64,000 nt of DNA, from the NCBI GenBank assembly GCA_020628095.1, contig JAHDFP010000014.1, positions 1 to 64,000 on the forward strand. The letters run 5' to 3'. The position numbers were made by a program, and so were the translations under genes. The stretch is from Saprospiraceae bacterium (GTDB lineage: Bacteria > Bacteroidota > Bacteroidia > Chitinophagales > Saprospiraceae). The first letter of the stretch is position 1, and every line of letters begins with the position of its first letter. Of the stretch, positions 52,130-63,300 are shown piece by piece. The notes beneath the pieces were generated by a model. That model worked only from the letters and a program-made list of their open reading frames with translations. It was not told the DNA's origin and did not search any database.

Positions 52130-52711
52130 CTAATTATTGAATATCCCCCTATCCTCTTCCAAAATATTTTCAAGATATCTGTAATTTTCTAGCTCAGATC
52201 TTAGTATTCTTAGGGCTTTGGACATCTGATTCTCTACTGTTTTGACCGAAATATCGAGCCTTTGGGCGACTTCTTTATAAGATAACTGCTCAAATCTATT
52301 AAGGATGAAAACTAAGCGACATTTTTCGGGTAAAGAATCTATAACCCTATTAATAAATGCCTCCAGCTCCTCATATTCCATTCCTTCCTGTGAATTAGTC
52401 GTTCCATCTGTCAGCTCATAACTTACCTCATCGGCTTCTATATAGTCTTTTCTGTTTTTTACCTTATTTATTGCTCTATTATACACGGCGCGTCTTAGAT
52501 AACCTAATAGTGATTCTATTTTTAGCTTATCTCTTTTCTTATATAACTCGAAGAGTACCTCCTGCACGATATCCTCCGCCTGACTCCTTTCTTTGGTTAT
52601 ACGGATGGCTGACAAACACATGGTTTCATAGTATTGTTTGAAGATTAACTCTATGCCTTTAGAGCCATCCTCGTAAAAAATCTCTAAGAGTTGTTTGTCT
52701 GTTAAAGCCAA
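52130..52711 (-). CDS. ECF-type RNA polymerase sigma-70 factor
   Basis: 193 aa. Sigma region 2 ('AEDIVQEVLFELYKKRDKL') and region 4 ('CRLVFILNRFEQLSYKEVAQRLDISVKTVENQM'; written as one helix-turn-helix segment) are clear. It heads the FecR/receptor/DUF4249 cluster. Confidence 0.93.
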   Translation of the reverse strand: MALTDKQLLEIFYEDGSKGIELIFKQYYETMCLSAIRITKERSQAEDIVQEVLFELYKKRDKLKIESLLGYLRRAVYNRAINKVKNRKDYIEADEVSYELTDGTTNSQEGMEYEELEAFINRVIDSLPEKCRLVFILNRFEQLSYKEVAQRLDISVKTVENQMSKALRILRSELENYRYLENILEEDRGIFNN

Positions 52712-52876
52712 TCGGGTTGGTTGTATTTATATATCAAAAATAAAAGTAATATTTAAAGCCTTCAAAATAAATAAGTTAAAACTTGAAAATCCAAAATTTA
52801 TGCCCAATTTGATGACTTTGATAATTTTAACTTATTTCGTGTAATAATGCCTTATTTTCGTACTCAAATAATTAAA

Positions 52877-53656
52877 ATGAGACAAATATTTGTACTTCTT
52901 GCAGCAATTGCTTTGATTTCTGCATGCAAGAGTGACAGTTCTAAGACAAAAGCGCCGTCAAGCAAGGATTTAGAGGAAAACATCAACACTTTGACCAAGT
53001 TTCCTAAGTCCGTCGCCTACAATGACGCCATGATATCCAATATGAGTTATAAAGATGGTCGATTTTCATTCGATGTGACGGGATCCAACTATGAGCTCGG
53101 CGCTCAGACGCCCGATGCACCGTCTAAGATGTGCGCTAACTCGGCCAAAGGTCAGCATGTACACGTCATAGTAGATAATGATCCTTATGCCGCCAAATAC
53201 ACTTCGGATTTTGAATTTGATATAGCGGATGGTAATCATAATCTATTGGCTTTTCTCAGTAGGTCCTACCACGAAAGTATCAAAACCAAAAAAGCCCATA
53301 TCGTACAGAATATCACGGTCAAAGACGGCAGCATCGTCGATACTGAGAATATCACCAAGCCTGCCCTATTCTACAGTCGCCCTAAGGGGACTTATGTAGG
53401 AAAGGACACAGAGAAGGTCATGCTCGACTTTTACCTCGTCAATGCTAATCTAGGAGAAAAGTACGTCGTAGAAGCCACGATCAACGGTGATAAGTTCCAA
53501 CTCAATACATGGCAGCCATACTTCCTGGAAGAACTCCCGATGGGCGAAAACAAAATCACCCTAAGGCTACTAGAGAACGGCAGACCGCTGAGTGGTCCAC
53601 AGACGGAGGTCACGAGAATATTCACGCTCAGAGAAGACCCGACACCAGGTAATTAA
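52877..53656 (+). CDS. Hypothetical lipoprotein
   Basis: 259 aa from ATG 52877, chosen because MRQIFVLLAAIALISAC is a textbook lipoprotein signal; the frame to 52847 adds 10 residues. The mature protein has 'KGQHVHVIVDNDPY', a His-containing pattern also seen in some secreted copper- or ligand-binding-like domains, but I cannot assign it. Divergent from the sigma factor. Confidence 0.7.
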   Translation: MRQIFVLLAAIALISACKSDSSKTKAPSSKDLEENINTLTKFPKSVAYNDAMISNMSYKDGRFSFDVTGSNYELGAQTPDAPSKMCANSAKGQHVHVIVDNDPYAAKYTSDFEFDIADGNHNLLAFLSRSYHESIKTKKAHIVQNITVKDGSIVDTENITKPALFYSRPKGTYVGKDTEKVMLDFYLVNANLGEKYVVEATINGDKFQLNTWQPYFLEELPMGENKITLRLLENGRPLSGPQTEVTRIFTLREDPTPGN

Positions 53657-53728
53657 GTCCTCCTCAGATGAGGAATAATTATATAACATATTATACTTTT
53701 GTAATGCAGTAACTCGTTTACTGACATG

Positions 53729-53802
53729 GTGGTTGTAGCTCAGTTGGTTAGAGCGCCGGATTGTGGTTCCGGAGGTCGTCGGTTCGAGACCGATCTTCCA
53801 CC
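53729..53802 (+). tRNA. tRNA-His (GUG), main copy
   Basis: D-arm GCTC/GAGC, anticodon stem CCGGA/TCCGG with loop TTGTGGT, T-arm GTCGG-TTCGAGA-CCGAT, and G-1 at 53728 opposite C73. The acceptor GTGGTTG/CTTCCAC has two adjacent U-U mismatches (5:68, 6:67). A terminator follows. Confidence 0.9.
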
Positions 53803-53810
53803 CAGATTAT

Positions 53811-53848
53811 AAGCGAGATAGGTCGGATGACTTGTCTCGCTTTTTTTG
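53811..53848 (+). terminator. Rho-independent terminator of tRNA-His
   Basis: AAGCGAGA (53811-53818) pairs with TCTCGCTT (53835-53842), followed by T residues. Confidence 0.85.
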
Positions 53849-53884
53849 TTTTTGGCGGGAGTATCTATTCACTCTTCCATCGAT

Positions 53885-54016
53885 CAGATTTTTGACAAGC
53901 CAGCCGCCTGTTATCCATTTTTTTTCATTTTGAGCCTGTCGAAAAATCTTAAGTATTTGGAATAACCGTCTGAAGGTCTCTCCGCAAGGTCGAGATGAAA
54001 AAATATAAAAAGAAAG
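53885..54016 (+). repeat. Dispersed repeat, copy 2
   Basis: Same family as 17166-17290, aligned from CAGATTTTTGACA through AAAAATCTTAAGTATT to the GAGAT-A-rich end; better preserved (GAGCCTGTCG, AAGGTCGAGATG). Confidence 0.7.
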
Positions 54017-54103
54017 TCAATGCGTATCCAGTGGGCAGAGGGCGTTTTTAGATAAGTAAACTATTGCATTATTAATTGTGCATTACATCAAAAAGTCAAG
54101 ACA

Positions 54104-54982
54104 ATGAGAAAACAAATTGACTCCGTTTTTCTAAGTCATAACTCAGAGGATAAACCTCTTGTAAGGGAAATAGGAAAGATATTAGAATTACATGGGCTCA
54201 AAGTATGGATAGATGAAGCCGAAATTAAATTTGGAGATTCTCTTATCCAAAAAATTTCCGATGGAATCAATAGTGTGGATTGTCTACTAGCCTTTATTTC
54301 CGAAAATTCAGTATCATCATTCTGGGTTAAAAAGGAACTTGGCCTTGCAGTAACAAAAGAGATAACAACAGCAGAGCTTAAAGTCATTCCAATTATCCTT
54401 GATAATTGTCAAATACCGTTCTTTCTAAGCGACAAACTCTACCTAAAGTATAATGGCTCTGTAGTTCAAACAACAAAAACATTATTGGAATCATTAGGAA
54501 TAGTTTTTAATTCAACTGTTTTTGATGGATCAATTAACAACTTAACTTTAAATGACTCAGTAAAAAAAGCTATTCAATTAGGTTTGAGGATATTAAGCTA
54601 TCCTTATAATAGACCGCATCAATACATAGGGTTATCAACTAAGGAACTAAGTAAAGCACTCAATGCAAATCCAAATAAAAATGGAAACTTTCACATCGAA
54701 AATGAACTTGCAAAATTAAATATTGAAATGGAGGGAGGTTTCGCATCATTCATTGACATTGATTTAAAACAAACAAAACCTCATACAATTAATCAAAAAT
54801 TCGATTCAGAAACTCTATTGGGAACATTAAGTATAAACCCATCAGAATTAGAAAAAGTGAGAGAGCAAATAAATTTTCACAGTTATTACGATCATTCAAG
54901 AAAAATGAAAGTAGCTGTTTACTATAAAAAAGTATATAATCTGATAAGTGTAGCTTTTAGTAAAGCACTTTATGGATCATAA
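54104..54982 (+). CDS. TIR-domain protein
   Basis: 292 aa. Residues 5-135 are a canonical TIR domain ('VFLSHNSEDKPLVREI', 'GLKVWIDEAEIKFGDSLI', 'CLLAFISENSVSSFWVKKELGLAV' with the likely catalytic Glu in 'KKELG'). The C-terminal ~150 residues are unassigned. Bacterial TIR proteins often degrade NAD in antiphage defence. It is followed by an XRE regulator and is AT-rich. Confidence 0.85.
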   Translation: MRKQIDSVFLSHNSEDKPLVREIGKILELHGLKVWIDEAEIKFGDSLIQKISDGINSVDCLLAFISENSVSSFWVKKELGLAVTKEITTAELKVIPIILDNCQIPFFLSDKLYLKYNGSVVQTTKTLLESLGIVFNSTVFDGSINNLTLNDSVKKAIQLGLRILSYPYNRPHQYIGLSTKELSKALNANPNKNGNFHIENELAKLNIEMEGGFASFIDIDLKQTKPHTINQKFDSETLLGTLSINPSELEKVREQINFHSYYDHSRKMKVAVYYKKVYNLISVAFSKALYGS

Positions 54983-55063
54983 TTTTTTTCTTCCAAAAAA
55001 GCACTTCCTTTATGAATTCAGGTTTCCCTTTTGACTATTAAGAAGTAATCTTTATGATAAGCT

Positions 55064-55375
55064 ATGAAATTAACATCTATAGATAAACTGACAGATGAAA
55101 TGGTTGGCAAAAAAGGGACACCAGAACGTGATATATTCGAGTATGATTTGCACATGGATATTGTAGGAACAATGATAAGAAATGCAAGGATCAAACGAAA
55201 TATGACACAGAAAGACTTAGGAGAATTACTTGGAGTGCAAAAATCTCAAATATCTAAACTAGAGAATAACACAAAGGATTTTAGAATAGGAACAATACTT
55301 CGTGCACTAAAAGCACTTGGTGCTAAGGTAAAGCTGAGTGTTGAATTAGAAAAAGAAGAACTTATTGTGTCTTAA
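55064..55375 (+). CDS. XRE-family HTH protein (HigA-like)
   Basis: 103 aa. A Cro/C1-type HTH at about 40-95 ('IKRNMTQKDLGELLGVQKSQISKLE'; two helices). It resembles HigA-type antitoxins, but no HigB toxin precedes it; the upstream gene is the TIR protein, 81 bp away. It may regulate that gene or be an orphan antitoxin. Confidence 0.8.
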   Translation: MKLTSIDKLTDEMVGKKGTPERDIFEYDLHMDIVGTMIRNARIKRNMTQKDLGELLGVQKSQISKLENNTKDFRIGTILRALKALGAKVKLSVELEKEELIVS

Positions 55376-55413
55376 AATTCGTAGAAGACAATAGCAGCAA
55401 TATTACTCCCTCT

Positions 55414-55495
55414 ACATCTCGACCTTGTGGAGAGATCTCCAGATATGTCCTTCCACCCTCTTAAGATTTTTCGACAAGCTCAAAATGAAAAAAAA
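55414..55495 (-). repeat. Dispersed repeat, copy 4 (inverted)
   Basis: Shares CATCTCGACCTTGTGGAGAG, CTTAAGATTTTTCGACAAGC and TCAAAATGAAAAAA with the reverse complement of the 53885 copy. A 15-nt A-run follows at 55521. Confidence 0.7.
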
Positions 55496-55560
55496 GGAGG
55501 AGCCCAAATTTGAGTTATGCAAAAAAAAAAAAAAACGTAAAACTAATGGCTAACACACTA

Positions 55561-56388
55561 TCACCCATTAGCACGCATCGACTTTATCGCCGTTTCTATT
55601 TGCTCCATATATATCTGGTCAAATAACACGTTATAGGGATCAGTCATGCGCGTCCCTTTTTTGTATAACTCTAGCGCGGCAACAATGCTATTGTTAGCTT
55701 TCTCTTCCTTGCCTATAGCACGGTAAGCCAATGCCATATAATAACGGTTTTCCGCTAGATCGTTCTGTTGCATCTGTAGAGCAAGCGCATGGATAGCCCT
55801 GTCATACATTTTCTCTTCTAGGTAGATTACGCCGAGATGTAACTGAGCGTATAGGCCAGTATGATGATTTTGGTCACTTAGCTGTGACTCTATGACTTTT
55901 ATAGCTTCTTGATTTTTTCCCATTGCTTTGAGGCATAATCCTTTCAGGATATTGAGATGATACGTCCCATTAGACGTGTAACCTATATCCTTTCCGTTCA
56001 TCAGTTCTTCCAGTATAGCAATGTCGGCCAAGGTCCCTTTGTAATCGGCAAAGAACTTATATCTCAGTGACGCTCTCACATGGAGGTAATCATGTGGCGC
56101 ATACTCCACCGCCTTATCCATATTCTTCTTCCACTCGACGAAGTTACCTGCTTTGATATAGGGTGCGGCTTTCTCTCGATATGGGTAGGCAAAATATGGA
56201 CATATCGCGATCGCAGTATCCCATACCGCCATCTGCTTCCAATGAAACTGGTAATAATCCTGATTATGCGCTTCTACATACTGACATGCCTGATACTGCA
56301 AGGTATCCTTATTCCACAAAAACACATTGCAGTTAGGTTGTGCCAGAGTATAGATCGGAAAAAGTAGGAGTATGGTGAAGACCTTCAT
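55561..56388 (-). CDS. Secreted TPR-like protein
   Basis: 275 aa with signal peptide (MKVFTILLLFPIYTLAQ). Helical repeats such as 'HLGVIYLEEKMYDRAIHAL' and 'ALAYRAIGKEEKANNSIVAAL' suggest TPR. It is 24 bp downstream of the PorP/SprF gene on the same strand and may be part of that operon. Function unknown. Confidence 0.75.
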   Translation of the reverse strand: MKVFTILLLFPIYTLAQPNCNVFLWNKDTLQYQACQYVEAHNQDYYQFHWKQMAVWDTAIAICPYFAYPYREKAAPYIKAGNFVEWKKNMDKAVEYAPHDYLHVRASLRYKFFADYKGTLADIAILEELMNGKDIGYTSNGTYHLNILKGLCLKAMGKNQEAIKVIESQLSDQNHHTGLYAQLHLGVIYLEEKMYDRAIHALALQMQQNDLAENRYYMALAYRAIGKEEKANNSIVAALELYKKGTRMTDPYNVLFDQIYMEQIETAIKSMRANG

Positions 56389-56412
56389 AGGCGGAAAATA
56401 TTATTGCTATAC

Positions 56413-57366
56413 TTAGTTTCGATCTATTAAGTAAGAGACATTCAGTTCATGTGTACTGCCGAATGAGATTCCGAGAGTCTCTAATGAAGCGTTATAAGCG
56501 TATCCTATCTTTACTCTTTTGTCCAGGTTAGAATTATTAATCACAACGCCCGCCTCCGCATGTAGCAACTTAGTTGTATTGTAGCCTAACCCAAACCATA
56601 CATTATTAGAGAATTTATATCTGTAATTTATATCTGCATTGACGGGGATATCATTGACTTTTTTTACCCACATGGATAATTGCATATACGTTTGCTGGCC
56701 CATTACTAGGTAATAATTAGCATGAGCATAATAGTGCTGTGTCCTTTTTATATCAAAACCGTTATCGGCATTCCTAAGAGATAAATTAAGCCCAAATAAC
56801 TGCGGAACACTAATCCCAAAAGAATAATAATCCCCTCTATCTGTCTGCTTATACATACTCAGTCCTACACCGACGTCTGGAAAAACCTTCCCTGCATCTG
56901 CCAGTAATAAAGATGGATCTGTTTCTGTCGCCAAAAAGTCTGCTAGGTCTGCTCTATACTGGTTAAGACCAAAGTTAAGACCGAGAGAAATTGCACCTTC
57001 CTCAAAAGAGTCCCCTGAAAATCTTATCATGGAGGCTACCCTACCTGTTATTCCGGTTGTCTTAAAAGGTCCCGCCTGATCGTGTATTACATATCCACCA
57101 TATACGAACCCCGCACCACGCTGAGGGGCATGAAAACTTTCTGCACGTATTGCAAACGTACGTGGTCTGTCCGGTACTGCATTCCACTGGTCTCTATAAG
57201 ATGTGCCAAATATAAGATCATATCCATCGCGATAATATGAGTAACTAACTGATGACGGATTAATTATAGCCTGATACTCAGAATACTGAGTAAACAGAGG
57301 TAGTTGCTGACTTGTCAGTTCTACCGATACACAGAACGTACAAATAATGATTAACCAATACCTCAT
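56413..57366 (-). CDS. PorP/SprF-family type IX secretion membrane protein
   Basis: 317 aa. Signal peptide, then 'LPLFTQYSEYQAIINPSSVS' and 'FGTSYRDQWNAVPDRPRTF', the hallmark of the PorP/SprF family, and a beta-barrel body. Family members help secrete or anchor the CHU_C-tagged protein encoded beside them. It starts 2 bp after the giant gene. Confidence 0.92.
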   Translation of the reverse strand: MRYWLIIICTFCVSVELTSQQLPLFTQYSEYQAIINPSSVSYSYYRDGYDLIFGTSYRDQWNAVPDRPRTFAIRAESFHAPQRGAGFVYGGYVIHDQAGPFKTTGITGRVASMIRFSGDSFEEGAISLGLNFGLNQYRADLADFLATETDPSLLLADAGKVFPDVGVGLSMYKQTDRGDYYSFGISVPQLFGLNLSLRNADNGFDIKRTQHYYAHANYYLVMGQQTYMQLSMWVKKVNDIPVNADINYRYKFSNNVWFGLGYNTTKLLHAEAGVVINNSNLDKRVKIGYAYNASLETLGISFGSTHELNVSYLIDRN

Positions 57367-57368
57367 AA

Positions 57369-60300
57369 TTATCTTATAATAGATCGACTGCCTAAAAATG
57401 ATTTGTAATCTTTATCATGCATCTGATAATAATAAATACCTTCTGGTAAAGGACTATCTGGATTACTCATGTAGTTGCCTCTCCAGTCATTTTTATAATT
57501 AGTTGTCTCATAGACTAATTGTCCCCAGCGATTAAAAACAGAAATTTTAGACTCAGGGATGACCTCGTTTTCTTTGTAGCCTGGAATGACCAGGACCTCA
57601 TTGACCCCATCATTATTAGGTGTGAGCACGCCTTTGTCATAATTTTTAGATGTGATAATCTCTATGAGCACCTCAGCCTCACTACATTCGTCATCACAGT
57701 CTTTAGAGCATATTTCGTAATATAATCTGGCCTCTGGTAATGTAATATCTTCTACGTCTATTTCTATAGTGTAATCATCCATTATATCAAAACTCAAAAT
57801 ATTCTCGACACCATATACCTCAATACTCAAAGAACTAATATCCTCATAATTATCATTAACTAATACCTCGATTATAATATAAGGATCATCCTCGACTGTA
57901 TAATAATCGTCTTGTGCTTTTGGCGTCAGTACGGATGATATCATTATATCTACTATACTATCGCAACCATTGGACAGAGGAATAATTTCCTGGCCCTCAG
58001 GGTTATCCTCTTGGTATACGACACCGTTAACCATAACAAACTCATCAGTACACAGCACTGTGTCTATAAGAGCATATACGTCCTCACATGGCATCACTCT
58101 CTGACAAAGGCAATTCTCTGTGATAGCCTCATCAGATGTCTGAGGGTCTCCGTCATCACATGGTGCACCGATCTGATCCTCGCCAGCACAGAACCGATCA
58201 AAGTCACCGCTGAAAGGAAGTTGCGGATTATTAGAAAAATCATATTCCATATTACAAAAACGACTGAAAGTCGCTGGGAAACAACCCGACAATTGATTTT
58301 CATTTAGATGGATCTGTCCTAAGAAAGGAATGTTTCCTATCTCCTCAGGAATCTCTCCAGACAGATTATTGTCAGCTAACGATAAATAACTCAGGTCTAT
58401 ATTATCGGCAAGCTCTTTTGGAATCCGTCCTGTCAGATTGTTAGAATACAAATTCAAATCCGATAACAGTTGCAAACTGCCGATTTCTTTAGGAATCTCT
58501 CCAGTCAGGTTATTATCAGAAAAGTCAATAAGATATAATTCCTCAAGATCTCCTATCCGCGGTGATATCGTTCCTGTCAATTCGTTACCTTGCAAAATGA
58601 TCGCGGTAAGATTTGATAGATTATAAATTTCTATTGGGATTTCTCCTGTGAGATTATTTCGGTCCAACCGTATATCTGTCAGGTTAGCAATCTGTCCTAG
58701 ACTGGGTGGTATCTCCCCTTCTATATTGTTATCGCTAAGGACCAAAATTTCTAAGTTAGTTATCTTACCGAGATCTTCAGGAAGAGTGCCACTGATATTA
58801 TTACTACTCAGATCGATCCATCTCAGTTCTGGCATATCGACTAACGTGGAAGGCAGTTCTCCTGTCAACTGATTGTACTTGATCCAAAGCTCTTCTAAGC
58901 TAATCATATCTGATATTGTGCTAGGAATAGATCCTGTCAACTGATTATTGTCCAGATCTAATTTTACAAGCTGCTCCATCAGACCGATTTCGTCAGGCAA
59001 CTCCCCTATGAGGTTATTACCGAGTCTTTCAATTAATGGGGCCGACGTGCATTGTATCACACCATTGAGATCTAGACAAGTGACACATCCCTGTGCGTCT
59101 GTCTCTACTCCGAACCATTGATCGAGCGGATTACTCGTACCCCAGTTTTCACTATTAGTCCACTCTGGTCCGTTAGTCGCATGATACAGCGCCATAAGGG
59201 CTATAGAGTCTCTGACACGACAATCGGTCAGTACATCTCCTGCGCAACTACAATCAGCTTGTATAACATCATCGAAAGTCCGCGGATTATTATCGTCGCA
59301 GCTTGCACCGATCTCATCCTCACCGAGACATAACCTATCAAAGTCGCCGCTGAATGGAAGTTGTGGATTATTATGAAAATCATGGTCTATATCACAAAGA
59401 CGACTCAGAGATGCAGGAAAGCATCCAGACAGATTATTATCATATAGATGTAGCCTTGCAAAGAAAGGGTTACGACCTATCCCCTCTGGAATCTCGCCAG
59501 TGAGGTTATTCTCAGCTAGTGATATATATGTGAGTTCTGGATGGTCAGCGATTTCTTGAGGAATCTCTCCTGTCAGATTATTAGAGTATAAAAACAAATC
59601 CATTAACCATGGCAAACTACCGATCTCTTTAGGAATCTCTCCTGTAAGATTATTATCAGAAAAATCAATGGTAGCTAATTCCTTAAGATTTCCGATCCGT
59701 GGAGATATAGTTCCTGTCAGCTCGTTGCTTTGCAAAAATATCGTGTAGAGATTTGTTAGATTATAGATTTCTGTTGGGATTTCTCCTGTGAGATTATTAT
59801 AGTCCAGCCATATATCTTTTAGGTTAGTAAGCTGTCCTAGACTGGATGGTATCTCCCCTTCTATATTATTATGACTAAGGACCAGTACGTCTAGACTCGT
59901 TAACTTACCTATGTTATCGGGAATAGTTCCAGTAATATTATTGTAACGCAAATCTATCCGATTAAGTACTGGTAGATCGACTATCGTCACAGGGAGTTCT
60001 CCTGTCAACCGATTGCTTATCATCTTAATCTCCTCCAGGCTTACCATATTAGATATCGTACTAGGAATAGATCCAGTCAACTTATTATAGTCCAGATCTA
60101 ATCTTACAAGCTGCTGCATCAGACCGATCTCATCAGGCAACTCCCCGACGAGGTTATTACCGAGTCTTTCTTCAAAATTAGGAGCGCAATCTTGCACACC
60201 ATTCATATCTAGACAAGTGACACATCCCTGCGCATCTGTCTCTACTCCATGCCATAGATCGAGTGGATTACTCGTACCCCAGTTATCACTATTAGTCCAC

Positions 60301-63300
60301 TCTGATCCATTAGTCGCATTATACAGAGCCATAAGGGCGATAGAATCTCTGACTCGACAGCTGGTCGGTATCTCTCCTCGACAACTACAGTCATCTTGTA
60401 TAACATCATCGACAGTCAGAGGATTATTATCGTCGCATGGCGTACCGACATCTGGATCTGGTATCAGATAACAATACTCTAGATAACACTCAGAAGGCAT
60501 CGATGTATAATCATCTATGACCATGCCATCGATAATCACACAGTAGGTCTGTCCTGGAGTAAGTTCTGCTATTTTGCTATCGGCTACATTAGCATTAGTC
60601 TCTGCGTCGTACCAGTCATAGGTAGCCGAGCTAAGGTCAAAGGTCTTACCATCACGTCTATATATCACAGGCTCTACTTGCACTCCTGCTGGACCACAAC
60701 CCAATATGCTCAGAGAGTCACCCACCTCTATAGGATATACATTAAGTATATAGACACTGTCACACTGGACTCCGCGATCATCTGTCAGATCAGAACGGCT
60801 CATGAGTAATCCGCATACGTTATTATATGACGTATTATCCTGTATGACGACGCCTTCCCATATATAGGATCCGTAAGTCTGACAATCTAGTAGATGGATG
60901 TCTATAATCTCTGTATTGGATTTATTAGCTCCTATGAGGTTGATCCTGATTTTCTGGGTGGTCGGGCATCCGCTGTCATCTTCGTCATCCATGTATTCCA
61001 CATAGCCATCAGGCCCCAGATCATGTGCAGAAATAGCATCACCCTGCCAGTCTACAGAGACGCCATCTATAGTGACCGATGGAGGAAACCAAGAGTCTTC
61101 TTCCATGTACAGACGACAGAGGTCATACTCCCCAAAATCTTGAGTAGGGCTATCCAGTATGCTTAGCTCGATGCAGGCAGGCTCACCCGAGACTGACATA
61201 TCACAATAGGTAGAATATTCCTCCAAGCAGATCACATAGTCACCAAAGGTGGGAAAGTTAAGCAGGATCTCATTGCCTCCATATATTAAATCGTAATCGG
61301 TATTACTTCCATAATCTATAATCGATCCTGTTCCGTTAGTACCAGCATACTTAGTCTCTTGCCATCTGACGTTGTTAGCATCAGGACCAGTTATAGTCCA
61401 TTGCCAATTTGCTTTCAGATTATCTAAATCTATATTATTGCGCAGACCACGGGCAGAGATGAGAACGCCCTCGTTATCGAGGCAAAAGGAATTTTCTGGC
61501 AAAGTAGTATTATCAGTTGTGGTCAGACGAGACTCTATAGTAACATCATCCAGATCTGGTAGCTCGTAATCCCAATCCACATCCGCCGTCACCCTTACAC
61601 CGTAATATATAGACTCACAACAACCATCTATAACCAGGTGATATGTGTCACCGATGACCAGATTATCCACGCTGATGGTTCTTGTGTCGTTACCACACTG
61701 CCATTCTTGATAGAAGCAATTGCCGCCGCAGTCTTCGATTATAGATATATTAAGTCCCAAATCCTGACAAGGTGGATTTTCCCAAGATTCCCAAGTGATG
61801 AAGGCATCGTCTAGATCAACATAAAATGAAGCTGAACTTCCTCCAGCAACAAACGAGTACATCCAAGGGTTATACAGTCGCTCCTGATAACACCCTGACA
61901 AAGGCTGCTCATCTATGGTACCGTTATCTATGGTTGTGTTATTGAGTTCTTGCAGACCACATTGTAGGAATCTGTCACCACAATTGATCTCATAATATCT
62001 GTCTGGTATCTCTCTACAGGAGGTCTCAGAAATGACCATACAGTCATTGTCTAATCTAGCACTTAACCTCAGTGAGACCTGATCATAATTATCCAGACCG
62101 CCTACGAGATAATAGTTCTGGGAAGGAGCCAGCGTTACTCTGGTAACAGGCAATCTATTATTAATTGTATAATTTGCACTCAACTCTTTGATATCGGGAC
62201 TCGTTTCCCACTGGAATAATACTCCACCCGCCTCAGGCTCACATCTAAGGTCTAAGTCATGCCCTGGCATAAATGACAGCGACACATTAACTATACTGTC
62301 ACACCCATTATAATCAGTCAGTGTTTCGCTACCTGTGGGGTTTGCCTCGGAATATATTGTATTACCGACCCTAATATTATCACCCTCACATAGGATCATA
62401 TCTATTTCTGACACCCAAGATTGAAAAAATCGTAGTTCCACATTGACGATGCTATCGCAGCCATCTGCCCCTTGCATTATTTCGGTACCGACGGGATTGC
62501 TCTGATTATAGATGTTGCCATTGACGATTATCTCGTCTTCTGGACATAATTCTTCGCGGAGATCATAAGAAAAAGAGCTGACCTGAGATAGACACAGATC
62601 GACAGTACTCGTGCCACATGCTGTGCTGCCTGTTACAGTAATACACTCCATAAAGTCATGAGCCGTCAGGTCTAGGATAACTTCTGTTCCACTGGCATTG
62701 ATGGAGGTGACTACTGCTCCTGTAGTAGAAACATCCCACACATAGTTATCACCAGAACCAGCCGCACTTGCAATAGAAAACATTTTCTCGTCTAAGTCTG
62801 CCGAGCATATCTCTGTACTTCCGATTATATCGAGAGGAGAGAATCCTTTTGTCTCCAGTAGATAAGGACCAAAGTACTGCACGCAATAATCTGTTTCTTC
62901 TGGAGTACCTACGGGATAATCGTAATTTTTAAAAACCAATTCGGCCTTTATACAATATTGACCTTCTTCTGCGCCAGATATTTCTATTATCGGCTTACGA
63001 TTATTTGTGTTACTTTCCACTATAGCTTGCGAAAAATCATCACATAAGACCCAGTCATAAGATCTACATAGTACCTCGTCTGGCCACTCACTAAAAGAGT
63101 TATCCAGATCTATCATCTCCCAGGAATATTCCGTGCCACTAGGACCGCATCCGCCTTCTATAATTTGCCCTTCTATATCAGTTGTAAATACAGAAACTTC
63201 TATCGGACACTCGCATCGTTTTCCTTCCCAGTCAGTTTGGACATTCTTATCCAAAGGGATTAATTCGTTTTGATAATCTCTATCGATACCTATAACATTA

